From Thermoleophilum album (lineage in GTDB: Bacteria > Actinomycetota > Thermoleophilia > Solirubrobacterales > Thermoleophilaceae), in the NCBI RefSeq assembly GCF_028867705.1, contig NZ_CP066171.1, positions 620,001 to 684,000 of the forward strand: a stretch of 64,000 nucleotides of DNA, given 5' to 3'. The position numbers were made by a program, and so were the translations under genes. Of the stretch, positions 31,729 to 39,446 are shown piece after piece. The first letter of the stretch is position 1; each line of letters begins with the position of its first letter. The notes below the pieces were generated by a model, which was given only the letters and a program-made list of their open reading frames with translations, was not told the DNA's origin and did not search any database.

Positions 31729-32460
31729 TCAGCTACGGGTGGGGGCGATCCACTCGTCCGGCACCCGCACCGGCACCTCGCGCGGCTCGCCCACCACACG
31801 GCGGGCGAGGTCGGCGGCCGGCCGTCCCTCGATCAGCGGCCGCAGCTGTGGGAATCGCATCAGCGCGTGGACCGTGGTGGCGATCTGGAAATCGGCGGCG
31901 TTCGGCTCCTCACCGCCGATCGTTCCGTCGGCGATATACGTGTCGACACGCTCGAGCTGCTCGGGCAATGTGGCGATGTCGCGTCGCACCCGTTCCTCGC
32001 TCGCCCCCACCGCGGTAGCGAACCTGCGCGCGATCGGCGCCGTGGTGCGCGCCTGCAGGGCGGCGAGCGGAAGCTTCGACTGCCGTGCCAGTTCCGCACG
32101 TGCCTCGGGGTCGCGCGCCAGGATCCACCGGAAGATCCGGCGCGGCACCGGCTGGAACTCGCGCTCGCCCCACTCCTCGGCCTCCGCCACGCGCGCGCGC
32201 AGTCCGGGCTCGGTGGGGAAAAGAACGCCGGGGAACAGCTCGTCGAGATAACGACTTATCGCTGTCGATCCCTGGATCCTGCGCCCGTCGATCACCAGTG
32301 CAGGGACGGTTCCCCGCTCGAAGCCGCGAGCGCGCACCACAGCGGCGTGCAAACCGGGCGGCAGCTCGACCACACGGTGGTTGAGCCCGACCCGGCGCAG
32401 CATCAACTTCGCGGCCAGCGCCGGGTGCGAAGGCGGAATCGAATAGAGCGTCGCGGCCAT
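31729..32460 (-). CDS. Glutathione S-transferase-like protein
   Basis: 243 residues. The N-terminal thioredoxin-like part (MAATLYSIPPSHPALAAKLM, GTVPALVIDGRRIQGSTAISRYL) has the cis-Pro and Ser of the GST glutathione-binding site, and the C-terminal part is all-helical. Actinomycetota usually lack glutathione, so the thiol cofactor or substrate is uncertain. The ATG at 32460 has TAGGCT 6 nt upstream and probably a leaderless transcript. Confidence 0.8.
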   Translation of the reverse strand: MAATLYSIPPSHPALAAKLMLRRVGLNHRVVELPPGLHAAVVRARGFERGTVPALVIDGRRIQGSTAISRYLDELFPGVLFPTEPGLRARVAEAEEWGEREFQPVPRRIFRWILARDPEARAELARQSKLPLAALQARTTAPIARRFATAVGASEERVRRDIATLPEQLERVDTYIADGTIGGEEPNAADFQIATTVHALMRFPQLRPLIEGRPAADLARRVVGEPREVPVRVPDEWIAPTRS

Positions 32461-32466
32461 GCCGGC

Positions 32467-32472
32467 AGCCTA
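32467..32472 (-). promoter_or_regulatory. Leaderless-type -10 element TAGGCT
   Basis: On the minus strand TAGGCT ends 6 nt before the ATG of the GST-like gene at 32460. Confidence 0.55.
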
Positions 32473-32495
32473 CCGCGGGTCGCAACGCCGCTATC

Positions 32496-32531
32496 GCTTG
32501 CGCGACCGGCCCGACGGCCGGTCGCGCAAGC
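32496..32531 (-). terminator. Strong hairpin after secreted hydrolase
   Basis: A perfect 16-bp stem with a 4-nt loop lies 12 nt beyond the stop codon of the hydrolase gene (minus strand) and before the GST-like gene. It lacks a T-tract, like the other terminator-like stems here. Confidence 0.65.
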
Positions 32532-32543
32532 AGCGAGCGGTAG

Positions 32544-34055
32544 CTAGCGCGCGATCCGTTTCAGGAACGGCAGCAGGTACTTGACGAACTCGTTGCGCGG
32601 GTAGGCGCCCGCCGGATCGTTGTGGGCATACGTGCTCTGCCGGTTCACGAGCACAACGTTGCGCTTCGGGATCCCCGCCTGACGCGCAAGATCGCGCGCG
32701 GCCTCGGTGACGAGCCGCCCGCCCGCGGCGCCGAAGGCATAGATCCGCAACCGCTTCGGCAGCTTGCGTCCGAGCGTGGCACGGACACCGAACACCTTCT
32801 GCGCCGCGTTCGGCGTGCCGTTGCCCACGGCACTGGCGTCGATCGTCAGGCGCATCGGGTGGTACCAGGCCGTCCCGTCGAGCCCTTGGAAGTCGATGCC
32901 CGAGAACATCCGCGCGTAACGGCGGATCGGAGTGATCTCACCAGCCTGGTCCCAGCCGCGCGGCTCGCCGCTTGGCTTGAGCTTGCCGATGTGTGCCTGG
33001 GCTGCCCACAGCGCCGGCGGCGACGTTTCGGTGTCGAGGGCATAGCCGTACTGCGCCAAGTTCGTGGGCCGCACCGGTGGCTTGAGGAACGCCGGCAGCC
33101 CCGGCCAGTCGTACGCGATCGACGGCTCGTTGGGATAGATGAGCGCAGCCAACGAGCCGGCGGTGTTGAAGAGACCGGCATAGGGTGCCGGTATGCCACC
33201 GAAGCTCAGCCACGGCGATTGCGTGGCGAACTGCTCGAGCTGCCTGCGTGCCTCGTCGGCGCTCGGGGGGTTACCGATCCGGCCGCCGTCGATGTACACA
33301 AGCCCGTCGAGATAGCGCGCGCCCGGTTTGCCACCGAAGTTCCACGTGGCGTAGGCGGTGGTGATGGTTCCGCCCAAGGAGTGGCCGCCCAACACCACGT
33401 GGCGACCACGCTTGCGCGCGAGCTGCACGACCCGGTGCAGGTCCTCGATCTCGGTGCGCATACCCCAGTTGCGCGCGAAGGCGACCTCGCTGTCGGGGAT
33501 CAGCCGGATGTGCTTGGTGATCGACGGCGTCGTGATCCACCGCAGGTAGTAGTCGAACACCTGCTGCTCGGTCACTTTGCGGCGCTTGGCGAGGTTGAAC
33601 ACCGAATGGTCCTCGAGCAGGTTCTCGCGCCGCTCCACCGCCCACACCTGCCAGCGCGGGAGCTTGCGCACTATGTCCTCGGCGAGGGGGACGAAGTAGG
33701 TGGAGCTTGCCGACGTGCCCGGAACGAGGATCAGGATGTTCGGCGCTTTGCGCGAACCGACCGCGAGGATGCCGACGCGGTCGTACTTGGCCGGTGTCGA
33801 GGGCTCGTTGTAGCCGCGAATCCGCTCGAAACGCTCGCTCACCTTCGCCGCTGCCGATGCTGTCGTCGGGAGAGCGACGAGCATGCCGGCCGCAGCGGCA
33901 GCAGCAAGTGCCCGAAGCGCCCGAGCGCCGCGTGGCGGGCGGCGCCCAGCGCTGCGGTCTGCGGGCGCGCTCGGCAGCGTCCGACTGCGCACGCGCGACG
34001 CTGCGACTGAAACGAAACGCGACCGAAATTCGAACGGCGAGAGGAACTTCGCCAT
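32544..34055 (-). CDS. Secreted alpha/beta hydrolase, paralogue of the 23082 gene
   Basis: 503 residues with a long basic leader and a signal-type helix (ALAAAAAAGMLVALPTTASAAA). The mature part has ILILVPGTSASSTYF, WAVERRENLLEDHSVF and the nucleophile elbow HVVLGGHSLGGTITTAYA near residue 222. It aligns block by block with the hydrolase at 23082 (VWVVDRREQALEDQ, GGHSLGA, the FLKxxxPFL ending). The function is probably an extracellular esterase or lipase of unknown substrate. GGAGGAG lies 6 nt before the ATG, so unlike its paralogue it has a normal ribosome site. Confidence 0.8.
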   Translation of the reverse strand: MAKFLSPFEFRSRFVSVAASRVRSRTLPSAPADRSAGRRPPRGARALRALAAAAAAGMLVALPTTASAAAKVSERFERIRGYNEPSTPAKYDRVGILAVGSRKAPNILILVPGTSASSTYFVPLAEDIVRKLPRWQVWAVERRENLLEDHSVFNLAKRRKVTEQQVFDYYLRWITTPSITKHIRLIPDSEVAFARNWGMRTEIEDLHRVVQLARKRGRHVVLGGHSLGGTITTAYATWNFGGKPGARYLDGLVYIDGGRIGNPPSADEARRQLEQFATQSPWLSFGGIPAPYAGLFNTAGSLAALIYPNEPSIAYDWPGLPAFLKPPVRPTNLAQYGYALDTETSPPALWAAQAHIGKLKPSGEPRGWDQAGEITPIRRYARMFSGIDFQGLDGTAWYHPMRLTIDASAVGNGTPNAAQKVFGVRATLGRKLPKRLRIYAFGAAGGRLVTEAARDLARQAGIPKRNVVLVNRQSTYAHNDPAGAYPRNEFVKYLLPFLKRIAR

Positions 34056-34089
34056 CGATCACTCCTCCAGGGTCGCTACGAACGGCGGA

Positions 34090-34109
34090 AGCGGCCTGCG
34101 CAGGCCGCT
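34090..34109 (-). terminator. Perfect 20-bp palindrome after kelch gene
   Basis: AGCGGCCTGC is followed directly by its reverse complement. It lies 43 nt beyond the kelch-gene stop and 34 nt before the hydrolase start. It could be a terminator stem for the surface operon or an operator for the hydrolase gene. Confidence 0.45.
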
Positions 34110-34152
34110 CGCGATCGTACCGAACGGTCGGTCGGCAGTCGAGCGAGTGCGG

Positions 34153-35640
34153 CTAGCGCAGCAGCGTGAACCGCCCGCGCAGCTCGCGACCGGCGTGGCG
34201 CACGACGAGCTCGTAGCGTCCTGCAGCCAGTGCGCGCGTGGCGAGCCGCACGCGGCGCCAACCGATGGTGTCCACGAGCTTGCGCCGGGCGGCGGCGCGC
34301 CGGTGCTCGCAAGCCCCGGTTAGCCGCGGGCACCGCCCTCGCGCTCTGCGCACACGCACGAGCGCGATCGTTGTCGGCCCGCGCGTTCCGGACCAGTACC
34401 GGAACACGAGTGCGGCGCGCGAGCGGACTCGCGCCGGCAGACGCAGGTCGGCTAGTCGCGCGACGGCACGCGGGTCGAAGAGTTCGGCATCGCGTAACAC
34501 CCGCCCGTTCGCGAGCTGGCCACCGGCAAGGAGCACAAGACCGTCGGTGAGCGTGACGGCGATGCCGCGCGCCCGCGGGCGGGGTCGCTCGCCGACCATC
34601 GTCCAGCGGTCGCGGCGGGGGTCGTAGATCTCGGCCTCGGCCAGGTCGCCGTCGTTGCCGAACCCACCGACGACCAAGACGCGCCCGTCGGCTAGGCGCG
34701 TGGCCTGCGCGAAGCCGCGCGCCACGCGCATCGGTGCGGCACGCCGCCACCGTTGACTGTGGGGATCGTAGATCTCGACGCTACGGCGAAAGCCACTCGC
34801 GAACGTGCCGCCACCGCCCACCAGCACCCTCCCGTCGGCGAGCGCGACGGCGAAGTGGTTGACGCGCGGCTCGGTGAGAGGATCGCTCACCGTGCTCGTC
34901 GCCCGTACCGGATCGACGATCTCGGTGGCGAACAGCGGGATCGGCCGGTCACTGCGTTCGCCGCCGGCGACGAGCACGCGTCCGTCGCGCAAAACCGTCG
35001 CGGTGTGGTGGTAGCGGCCGTTCTCGAGAGCCGCGAGCGGACGCCATCCAGCGAGGGCACGCCCGTCGTCGCCTAGCGGCAGCACGTCGACCTCCCCGAG
35101 CCCTGCGCTGCCGCGCCCCAAACCGCCTGTGACCACCACCGCAGCGCTGCCGCCGTCAGCGCGGGGAACGAGCACTGCCGCGTGGTTAGCACGTGGGGAG
35201 GGGAGCGCAGGAGCCGAGACGAACCTGCCGCTGCTCGGCAACCAGCGCTCGCAGCTAGCCAGATAACCGGGATCGCGGGCTGACAGCGAGGCGCCGCCGC
35301 AGACGAGAGCGTCGCCGCCGGGCAGCACCGTCAGCGTGTGGGCGAAGCGTCCGACCGCGAGGCTGCCGGTCGCGAGCCAACGCCGCGACCGCGGGTCGAA
35401 GAGCACCGCGCTGCGCGTACCGGCGCCGCCGCTGAAACCGCCCGCCACGAGCACCCGCCCGTCGGGCAAAAGCCCCCACGCCGTGAGCATCAGCGGTCGG
35501 GGAAGGGGCCGGAGGGTCGCGAACGCTCCTTTCGGCGTGACAGCGAACGCGTCCGCCCCCCACAGAAGCGCGCAGCACACCCCCGCGACGACGGTCGCCA
35601 CCGCCCGAGCTCGCCAGGGCGCTTGCCAGCCGCGCGTCAT
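34153..35640 (-). CDS. Secreted kelch-repeat beta-propeller protein
   Basis: 495 residues; the ATG overlaps the upstream stop by 4 nt. A signal peptide (AVATVVAGVCCALLWGADAFA) precedes seven kelch-type repeats, each with a core like LPDGRVLVAGG followed by a YDPRRDRW-type strand, which should close a seven-bladed propeller. An Arg-rich C-terminal domain of about 110 residues, probably beta-sandwich, follows. Propellers of this kind bind carbohydrates or proteins. It is the last gene of a surface-protein operon with the PKD and LPFTG proteins. Confidence 0.85.
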   Translation of the reverse strand: MTRGWQAPWRARAVATVVAGVCCALLWGADAFAVTPKGAFATLRPLPRPLMLTAWGLLPDGRVLVAGGFSGGAGTRSAVLFDPRSRRWLATGSLAVGRFAHTLTVLPGGDALVCGGASLSARDPGYLASCERWLPSSGRFVSAPALPSPRANHAAVLVPRADGGSAAVVVTGGLGRGSAGLGEVDVLPLGDDGRALAGWRPLAALENGRYHHTATVLRDGRVLVAGGERSDRPIPLFATEIVDPVRATSTVSDPLTEPRVNHFAVALADGRVLVGGGGTFASGFRRSVEIYDPHSQRWRRAAPMRVARGFAQATRLADGRVLVVGGFGNDGDLAEAEIYDPRRDRWTMVGERPRPRARGIAVTLTDGLVLLAGGQLANGRVLRDAELFDPRAVARLADLRLPARVRSRAALVFRYWSGTRGPTTIALVRVRRARGRCPRLTGACEHRRAAARRKLVDTIGWRRVRLATRALAAGRYELVVRHAGRELRGRFTLLR

Positions 35641-36980
35641 CGCCCGCGGTACGGCAGAAGCTCGAACGGCACGAGCGTACGGCGGCGCAGCGAGAGGTCG
35701 TCGGCGACGTTGCCGAGCTTGTCGGCGGCGCGGATCCGCAGGACCCAGGTGCCGGCGAAGATCCGCGCGCGGCGCGGAATCACGAAGCTCCAGCCGCCGC
35801 GCCGCCGCCGCGTGCGGAACCACAGCGGCCGCGCGCACGAACGCACGCGGAACGCCGAGCGCCCGTCGTACCAGGCGCAGAGCGGCGCCCCAGCACGCTG
35901 GCGGAAACCGGTCGTGGCCACGAGGTGCATCGCCGCCCACACGGTGCGCACACCGGAGCGGTCGCGCGCGTAGCCCGAGATCCGCACCCCGCTCCGGCCC
36001 ATGCGCACGCGGCCGCCCGGTCGCGGTTGCCGCACGGAAATCGCCGGTGGCTCGCCGTCGATGATCACGACCCGCACTCGCTGCGAGGTGCTCGCCCGCC
36101 CGTCGCGATCGATCGCCGTGACTTTGGCCGCGAAAGTGCCCGTCCTCCGGTAGGCGTGCAGAGCCCGCGACTGATACGTGGTGTCGCTCGTGCCGTCGCC
36201 CCAGTCGAACCGGTAGAGAACGATCGGCGCGCTACCGGCGCGCGAGCGGCTCGCGTCGAAGCGCACCGGGCGACCTTGGCGGGCAGTGCGCGAACCTGCG
36301 ATGCGCAGCTCCGCGCGCGGCGGGCTGCCGCCGAGGACGGGGCCGAGCCCACCACCGATCGGCCCGCCGCTGCCCGCTCCGTCATCGCTCGGCGGGGGCG
36401 GAGGCGGCAGGGGAAGGACGAACCACGAGTAGCGCGCCGGGCTCGCATCGACGTTGCCGGCGCGGTCGATCGCGCGCGCCTCGAACGTGTGCAAACCGTC
36501 GCCGACCGAGAGGATCACCTCGCGGTCGCACGGAGCGAAAGCCGCTCCGTCCAGCCGGCACTCGAAGCGCACGCCGTCCTCGTCGGCCTCGATAGCGAAG
36601 CGGGCGCTGCGCTCATCGCCGACCGCTCGCGGCTTGGCCGTGAACACGGTGTCGGGCGCGCGCGTGTCGATCGTCCAGCGCCACTCCACGGTGTCGTCGG
36701 TAAACAGGCCGATCTCGCGGATCTGGAAGCGGTGTTCGCCGTCGGGCAGGCCGCGCAGCGTCGTCGTCGGTGGCGAGCAGTCCACCCGCGTGCCGTCGAT
36801 CCGGCACTCCGTGGCGAGCACGACACCACCTCCGCGCTCCCAGGTGAACGTGGCGTCCGGCGACGGCGAGTAGGCGGGCGGCCCGGCCACTATCCGCGCG
36901 GCGCTCGCGCTCGCTGGAGCGATCGCGAGCGCCGAAAGCACCGCCGCCACTTCGATCACCAGCGACAACGCGCGGCGCAT
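35637..36980 (-). CDS. Secreted PKD-domain surface protein
   Basis: 447 residues from the ATG at 36980 (a GTG 15 nt upstream is also possible). A signal peptide (LSLVIEVAAVLSALAIAPASASA) is followed by two Ig-like repeats with paired cysteines (ECRIDGTRVDCSPP and ECRLDGAAFAPCDR), a Pro/Gly-rich hinge, a PKD domain (YRFDWGDGTSDTTYQSRALHAY) and a further beta-rich domain. Such domains serve adhesion or scaffold roles in exported proteins. No enzyme motif is seen. It is encoded between the membrane-anchored 195-residue protein and the kelch protein. Confidence 0.8.
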   Translation of the reverse strand: MRRALSLVIEVAAVLSALAIAPASASAARIVAGPPAYSPSPDATFTWERGGGVVLATECRIDGTRVDCSPPTTTLRGLPDGEHRFQIREIGLFTDDTVEWRWTIDTRAPDTVFTAKPRAVGDERSARFAIEADEDGVRFECRLDGAAFAPCDREVILSVGDGLHTFEARAIDRAGNVDASPARYSWFVLPLPPPPPPSDDGAGSGGPIGGGLGPVLGGSPPRAELRIAGSRTARQGRPVRFDASRSRAGSAPIVLYRFDWGDGTSDTTYQSRALHAYRRTGTFAAKVTAIDRDGRASTSQRVRVVIIDGEPPAISVRQPRPGGRVRMGRSGVRISGYARDRSGVRTVWAAMHLVATTGFRQRAGAPLCAWYDGRSAFRVRSCARPLWFRTRRRRGGWSFVIPRRARIFAGTWVLRIRAADKLGNVADDLSLRRRTLVPFELLPYRGR

Positions 36981-36999
36981 CGCCCGCCTCGTCACCCCC

Positions 37000-37587
37000 T
37001 CATCGCAAACGCAGGGTGGCCAGTGCGCGCCGCAGCTCGCGCACGCGGCTGGCGGGCGCGTCCGCACGACTGAACGCCTGAACGAGATAGCGCTCGCGCC
37101 TGCCGCGAGCGACGATCACGAGCGCCCGCAGCGGCGCGCCCCGCCGGTTGCGCAGCGCCACCTCGACGCCGACCGCCGGCAGTCCGGCGAGTCGCAGCGC
37201 AGCCTCGGCGCTCGGGCGGACCGAGCGGTAGCGGGTGCGAAGTTCGCGCAGCGCCGCGGCGAGCGCATCACCGCGACTGCGCAACGCGGCGATGCCGAAC
37301 ACGATGCTCCGATCGGGTGCCTCGGCGCTCGCGACGCCCGATCGGTAGCGCACCCGCCAGCGCGCCGGCACGAAACCGCGCTCGGCACTTCCCGGTAGGC
37401 GTAGCGCTCGCCAGCCGGGCGGTGCCGGCGCCGGAGCGAACGACACCCGTTGCGTCGTCCGCTCGCCACCGCTCTCGCCGTCGCCGACGAGCAGAGCGAC
37501 GGCCGCTGCGGCGACCATCGCCGCCGCGGCCGCGAACACCACCGCCCGGATCGAGGGGCGCGGAAGCGGCATCGCCTGCGCGCGCAT
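37000..37587 (-). CDS. Membrane-anchored protein of unknown function
   Basis: 195 residues with an N-terminal membrane helix (AVVFAAAAAMVAAAAVALLV) and an external domain of about 150 residues that reads as mixed alpha/beta (APPGWRALRLPGSAERGFVPARW, FGIAALRSRGDALAAALRE, YLVQAFSRADAPASRVRELR). I recognise no family. It starts 9 nt after the LPFTG gene stops and lies 19 nt upstream of the PKD gene start, so it belongs to the same transcript. Confidence 0.65.
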   Translation of the reverse strand: MRAQAMPLPRPSIRAVVFAAAAAMVAAAAVALLVGDGESGGERTTQRVSFAPAPAPPGWRALRLPGSAERGFVPARWRVRYRSGVASAEAPDRSIVFGIAALRSRGDALAAALRELRTRYRSVRPSAEAALRLAGLPAVGVEVALRNRRGAPLRALVIVARGRRERYLVQAFSRADAPASRVRELRRALATLRLR

Positions 37588-37596
37588 CGCGCCGCG

Positions 37597-39309
37597 TCAG
37601 GAGGTCGGTGCGAGACGTCGCAGGCCGAGCCCGCCCGCCAGCGTCACCGCCCCGGTGAGCGCGATCAACGCGACCTCGACGCCGGTGAACGGCAGCTCCT
37701 TACCAGCGATGCGGAACGGTGCCGCAGCCCTCGGCCGCGCGTGCCGCTGGCGCACTGGCGACACCGGCTCCTCGCTGATTTCGGGGATTTCCTCCGAGAC
37801 CGGCGTTGGCGCATTCGGCGTCGCTTCCGGCTGCGGCGAGCTGCTGGCGGGTTGCTGCTGTTGGCTTGCCGCGGCTACTGGCGCGGCTTTCGTTTCGGCT
37901 TGCGCGAGCGCCAGCCGCAGAGCCCCCTGCTGCGGCGCGGCCGCGATCAGCTGCCCGAGGAGGTCGCCGAGCACGGGTACGCCGGCGAGCGGGTTCTGTG
38001 CCTGCCCACCGAGGAGCGTCACAGCTAGCGCCTCGCGCACACCGTAAGGACGCTCGGCCTGTGTGCCGTTGCTGTCGTCACCGTGGCAGACGAGCGTCAA
38101 AAGTGGCGGCACACCCGCCTGGGCGTTAGCCGTGCCCTGCAGGCATCGACGGAAGTCGCCGAGCAGCGTCGCGAGGAGATCCGCCAGCGGGTTCTGCGAA
38201 GTGCTTCCACCACCACCACCGGTGATCGTCGACACGAGCTGCTCGCACCCCTGGCCCAGCGTGGGGCCAAGAACCGGGATCTGGTTTGCCTGGTCGCAGA
38301 GCTGGCCGAGCTGCTGCCCGAGCTGCCCTGGGTCGATCGGCAGCTGCTGACCACCGCCCCCGCCGGTGATCGCCCCGAGCAGCTGCCCGAGCACGCCGTC
38401 GATCTGCTGCACGAGGTCGCCAGCGGGCGTGCGCAGAGCCGCGACCGTCGACTGGTTCGACTGCTCTTGCGTCCCGTCGGTGCACGAGCGCGAGCGGCTC
38501 GAAGCCGAGAGACCTTCGACACCGAGTTGACCGCCGATGCCGATGCTGGCCACGCGCGACGAGCTCTCCGCGGTCTCGCAGCCAGTCGTGCGATCGGCGG
38601 CGAGGGTCGCACGCGACTCGGCCGCGCCTACATCGAGCACGGGCGTGCCTTGTACGCCGACCTTCGCCCGCGCCAGGGCGAACTCGTTGCGCGAACCGTT
38701 CGCGTCGGTGCTCGACTCGACCTTCGCGACCTCGAGGCAGACGAGCCCCATGCTCTGTTGACAGACCTGGTCGAGCAGGCCGCGCTGCACGGGATCGAGC
38801 GGCCCCGACCGCGACTCGCCCTGGTTCGTGGTCACTCCCACGATCTCGTTGCCGAAGAGGGCGAGCACGGTGACGTGACCGCGGTAGGTCCCGTCGGGAG
38901 CTCGATCTGCGCGCGAGCGCCCGACCACCACCTCCTCGCCGTTCCCCTGTCCGGTGGGGTCGCCCGCGAACGGACGGTCGCCCTTCGGCTGAAGATCGAG
39001 CGACAGAACAGTCCCCTGTGCGTGCGGGTTGTTGCCGTGCAGCGGTGGCGTCGCAGCTCCTGCTGTCGGCGCTTGTGCCGGACGCGCCGGCGTCACCAGG
39101 CGCTGCTGCGACGTGCGCGGGAGCTCGCTCGCAGAAGGTGCCGGCTGTTGCGCCTGAGGCGACGAGCGCCCCGGCAGTCCGAGGTTCAACCCGTCCAAAC
39201 TGCTGGCGCTGGCACTGGCTGCAGCTGCCAGAGCGGCCAGCGCGCACGTCGCGCCGGCGTAGGCAAGGACAGCTCGGCGCCTCGCCACGGAAAGACGCTT
39301 CTTCGACAT
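37597..39309 (-). CDS. LPXTG cell-wall-anchored surface protein
   Basis: 570 residues. A signal peptide (AVLAYAGATCALAALAAAASASA) leads to a Gln/Pro/Ala-rich segment, a central domain with several cysteines, Gly-rich GGGGG hinges around a repeated GQQLGQLCDQANQIP-like helical motif, a Gln/Pro-rich stalk, and a C-terminal sorting signal: LPFTG at residues 539-543, a hydrophobic helix and an RR-containing tail. A sortase should link the Thr to peptidoglycan or to another pilin. No sortase is in this window. It is the first gene of the four-gene surface operon; GAGGGGGG precedes the ATG. Confidence 0.88.
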   Translation of the reverse strand: MSKKRLSVARRRAVLAYAGATCALAALAAAASASASSLDGLNLGLPGRSSPQAQQPAPSASELPRTSQQRLVTPARPAQAPTAGAATPPLHGNNPHAQGTVLSLDLQPKGDRPFAGDPTGQGNGEEVVVGRSRADRAPDGTYRGHVTVLALFGNEIVGVTTNQGESRSGPLDPVQRGLLDQVCQQSMGLVCLEVAKVESSTDANGSRNEFALARAKVGVQGTPVLDVGAAESRATLAADRTTGCETAESSSRVASIGIGGQLGVEGLSASSRSRSCTDGTQEQSNQSTVAALRTPAGDLVQQIDGVLGQLLGAITGGGGGQQLPIDPGQLGQQLGQLCDQANQIPVLGPTLGQGCEQLVSTITGGGGGSTSQNPLADLLATLLGDFRRCLQGTANAQAGVPPLLTLVCHGDDSNGTQAERPYGVREALAVTLLGGQAQNPLAGVPVLGDLLGQLIAAAPQQGALRLALAQAETKAAPVAAASQQQQPASSSPQPEATPNAPTPVSEEIPEISEEPVSPVRQRHARPRAAAPFRIAGKELPFTGVEVALIALTGAVTLAGGLGLRRLAPTS

Positions 39310-39433
39310 GACCAGATAACCCCCCTCGCCGGCCACCGTCCTGGCGACCGGCCGTCACGCTTCACACGTTTACCCCTGCCGTGATAGGCGTTCGCCGCCA
39401 TGCTAACCCGCGCGCCGGTCACGCGCCAGCCCC

Positions 39434-39439
39434 TACCAT
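39434..39439 (+). promoter_or_regulatory. Leaderless-type -10 element TACCAT
   Basis: TACCAT lies 7 nt before the GTG at 39447, in the divergent intergenic region between the LPFTG and PD40 propeller genes. Confidence 0.5.
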
Positions 39440-39446
39440 CGATCCC

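Noticed and set aside
36980-39309. Sortase gene near the LPFTG protein
   Set aside because: No protein with a TLxTC sortase motif was found among the translations in this window.
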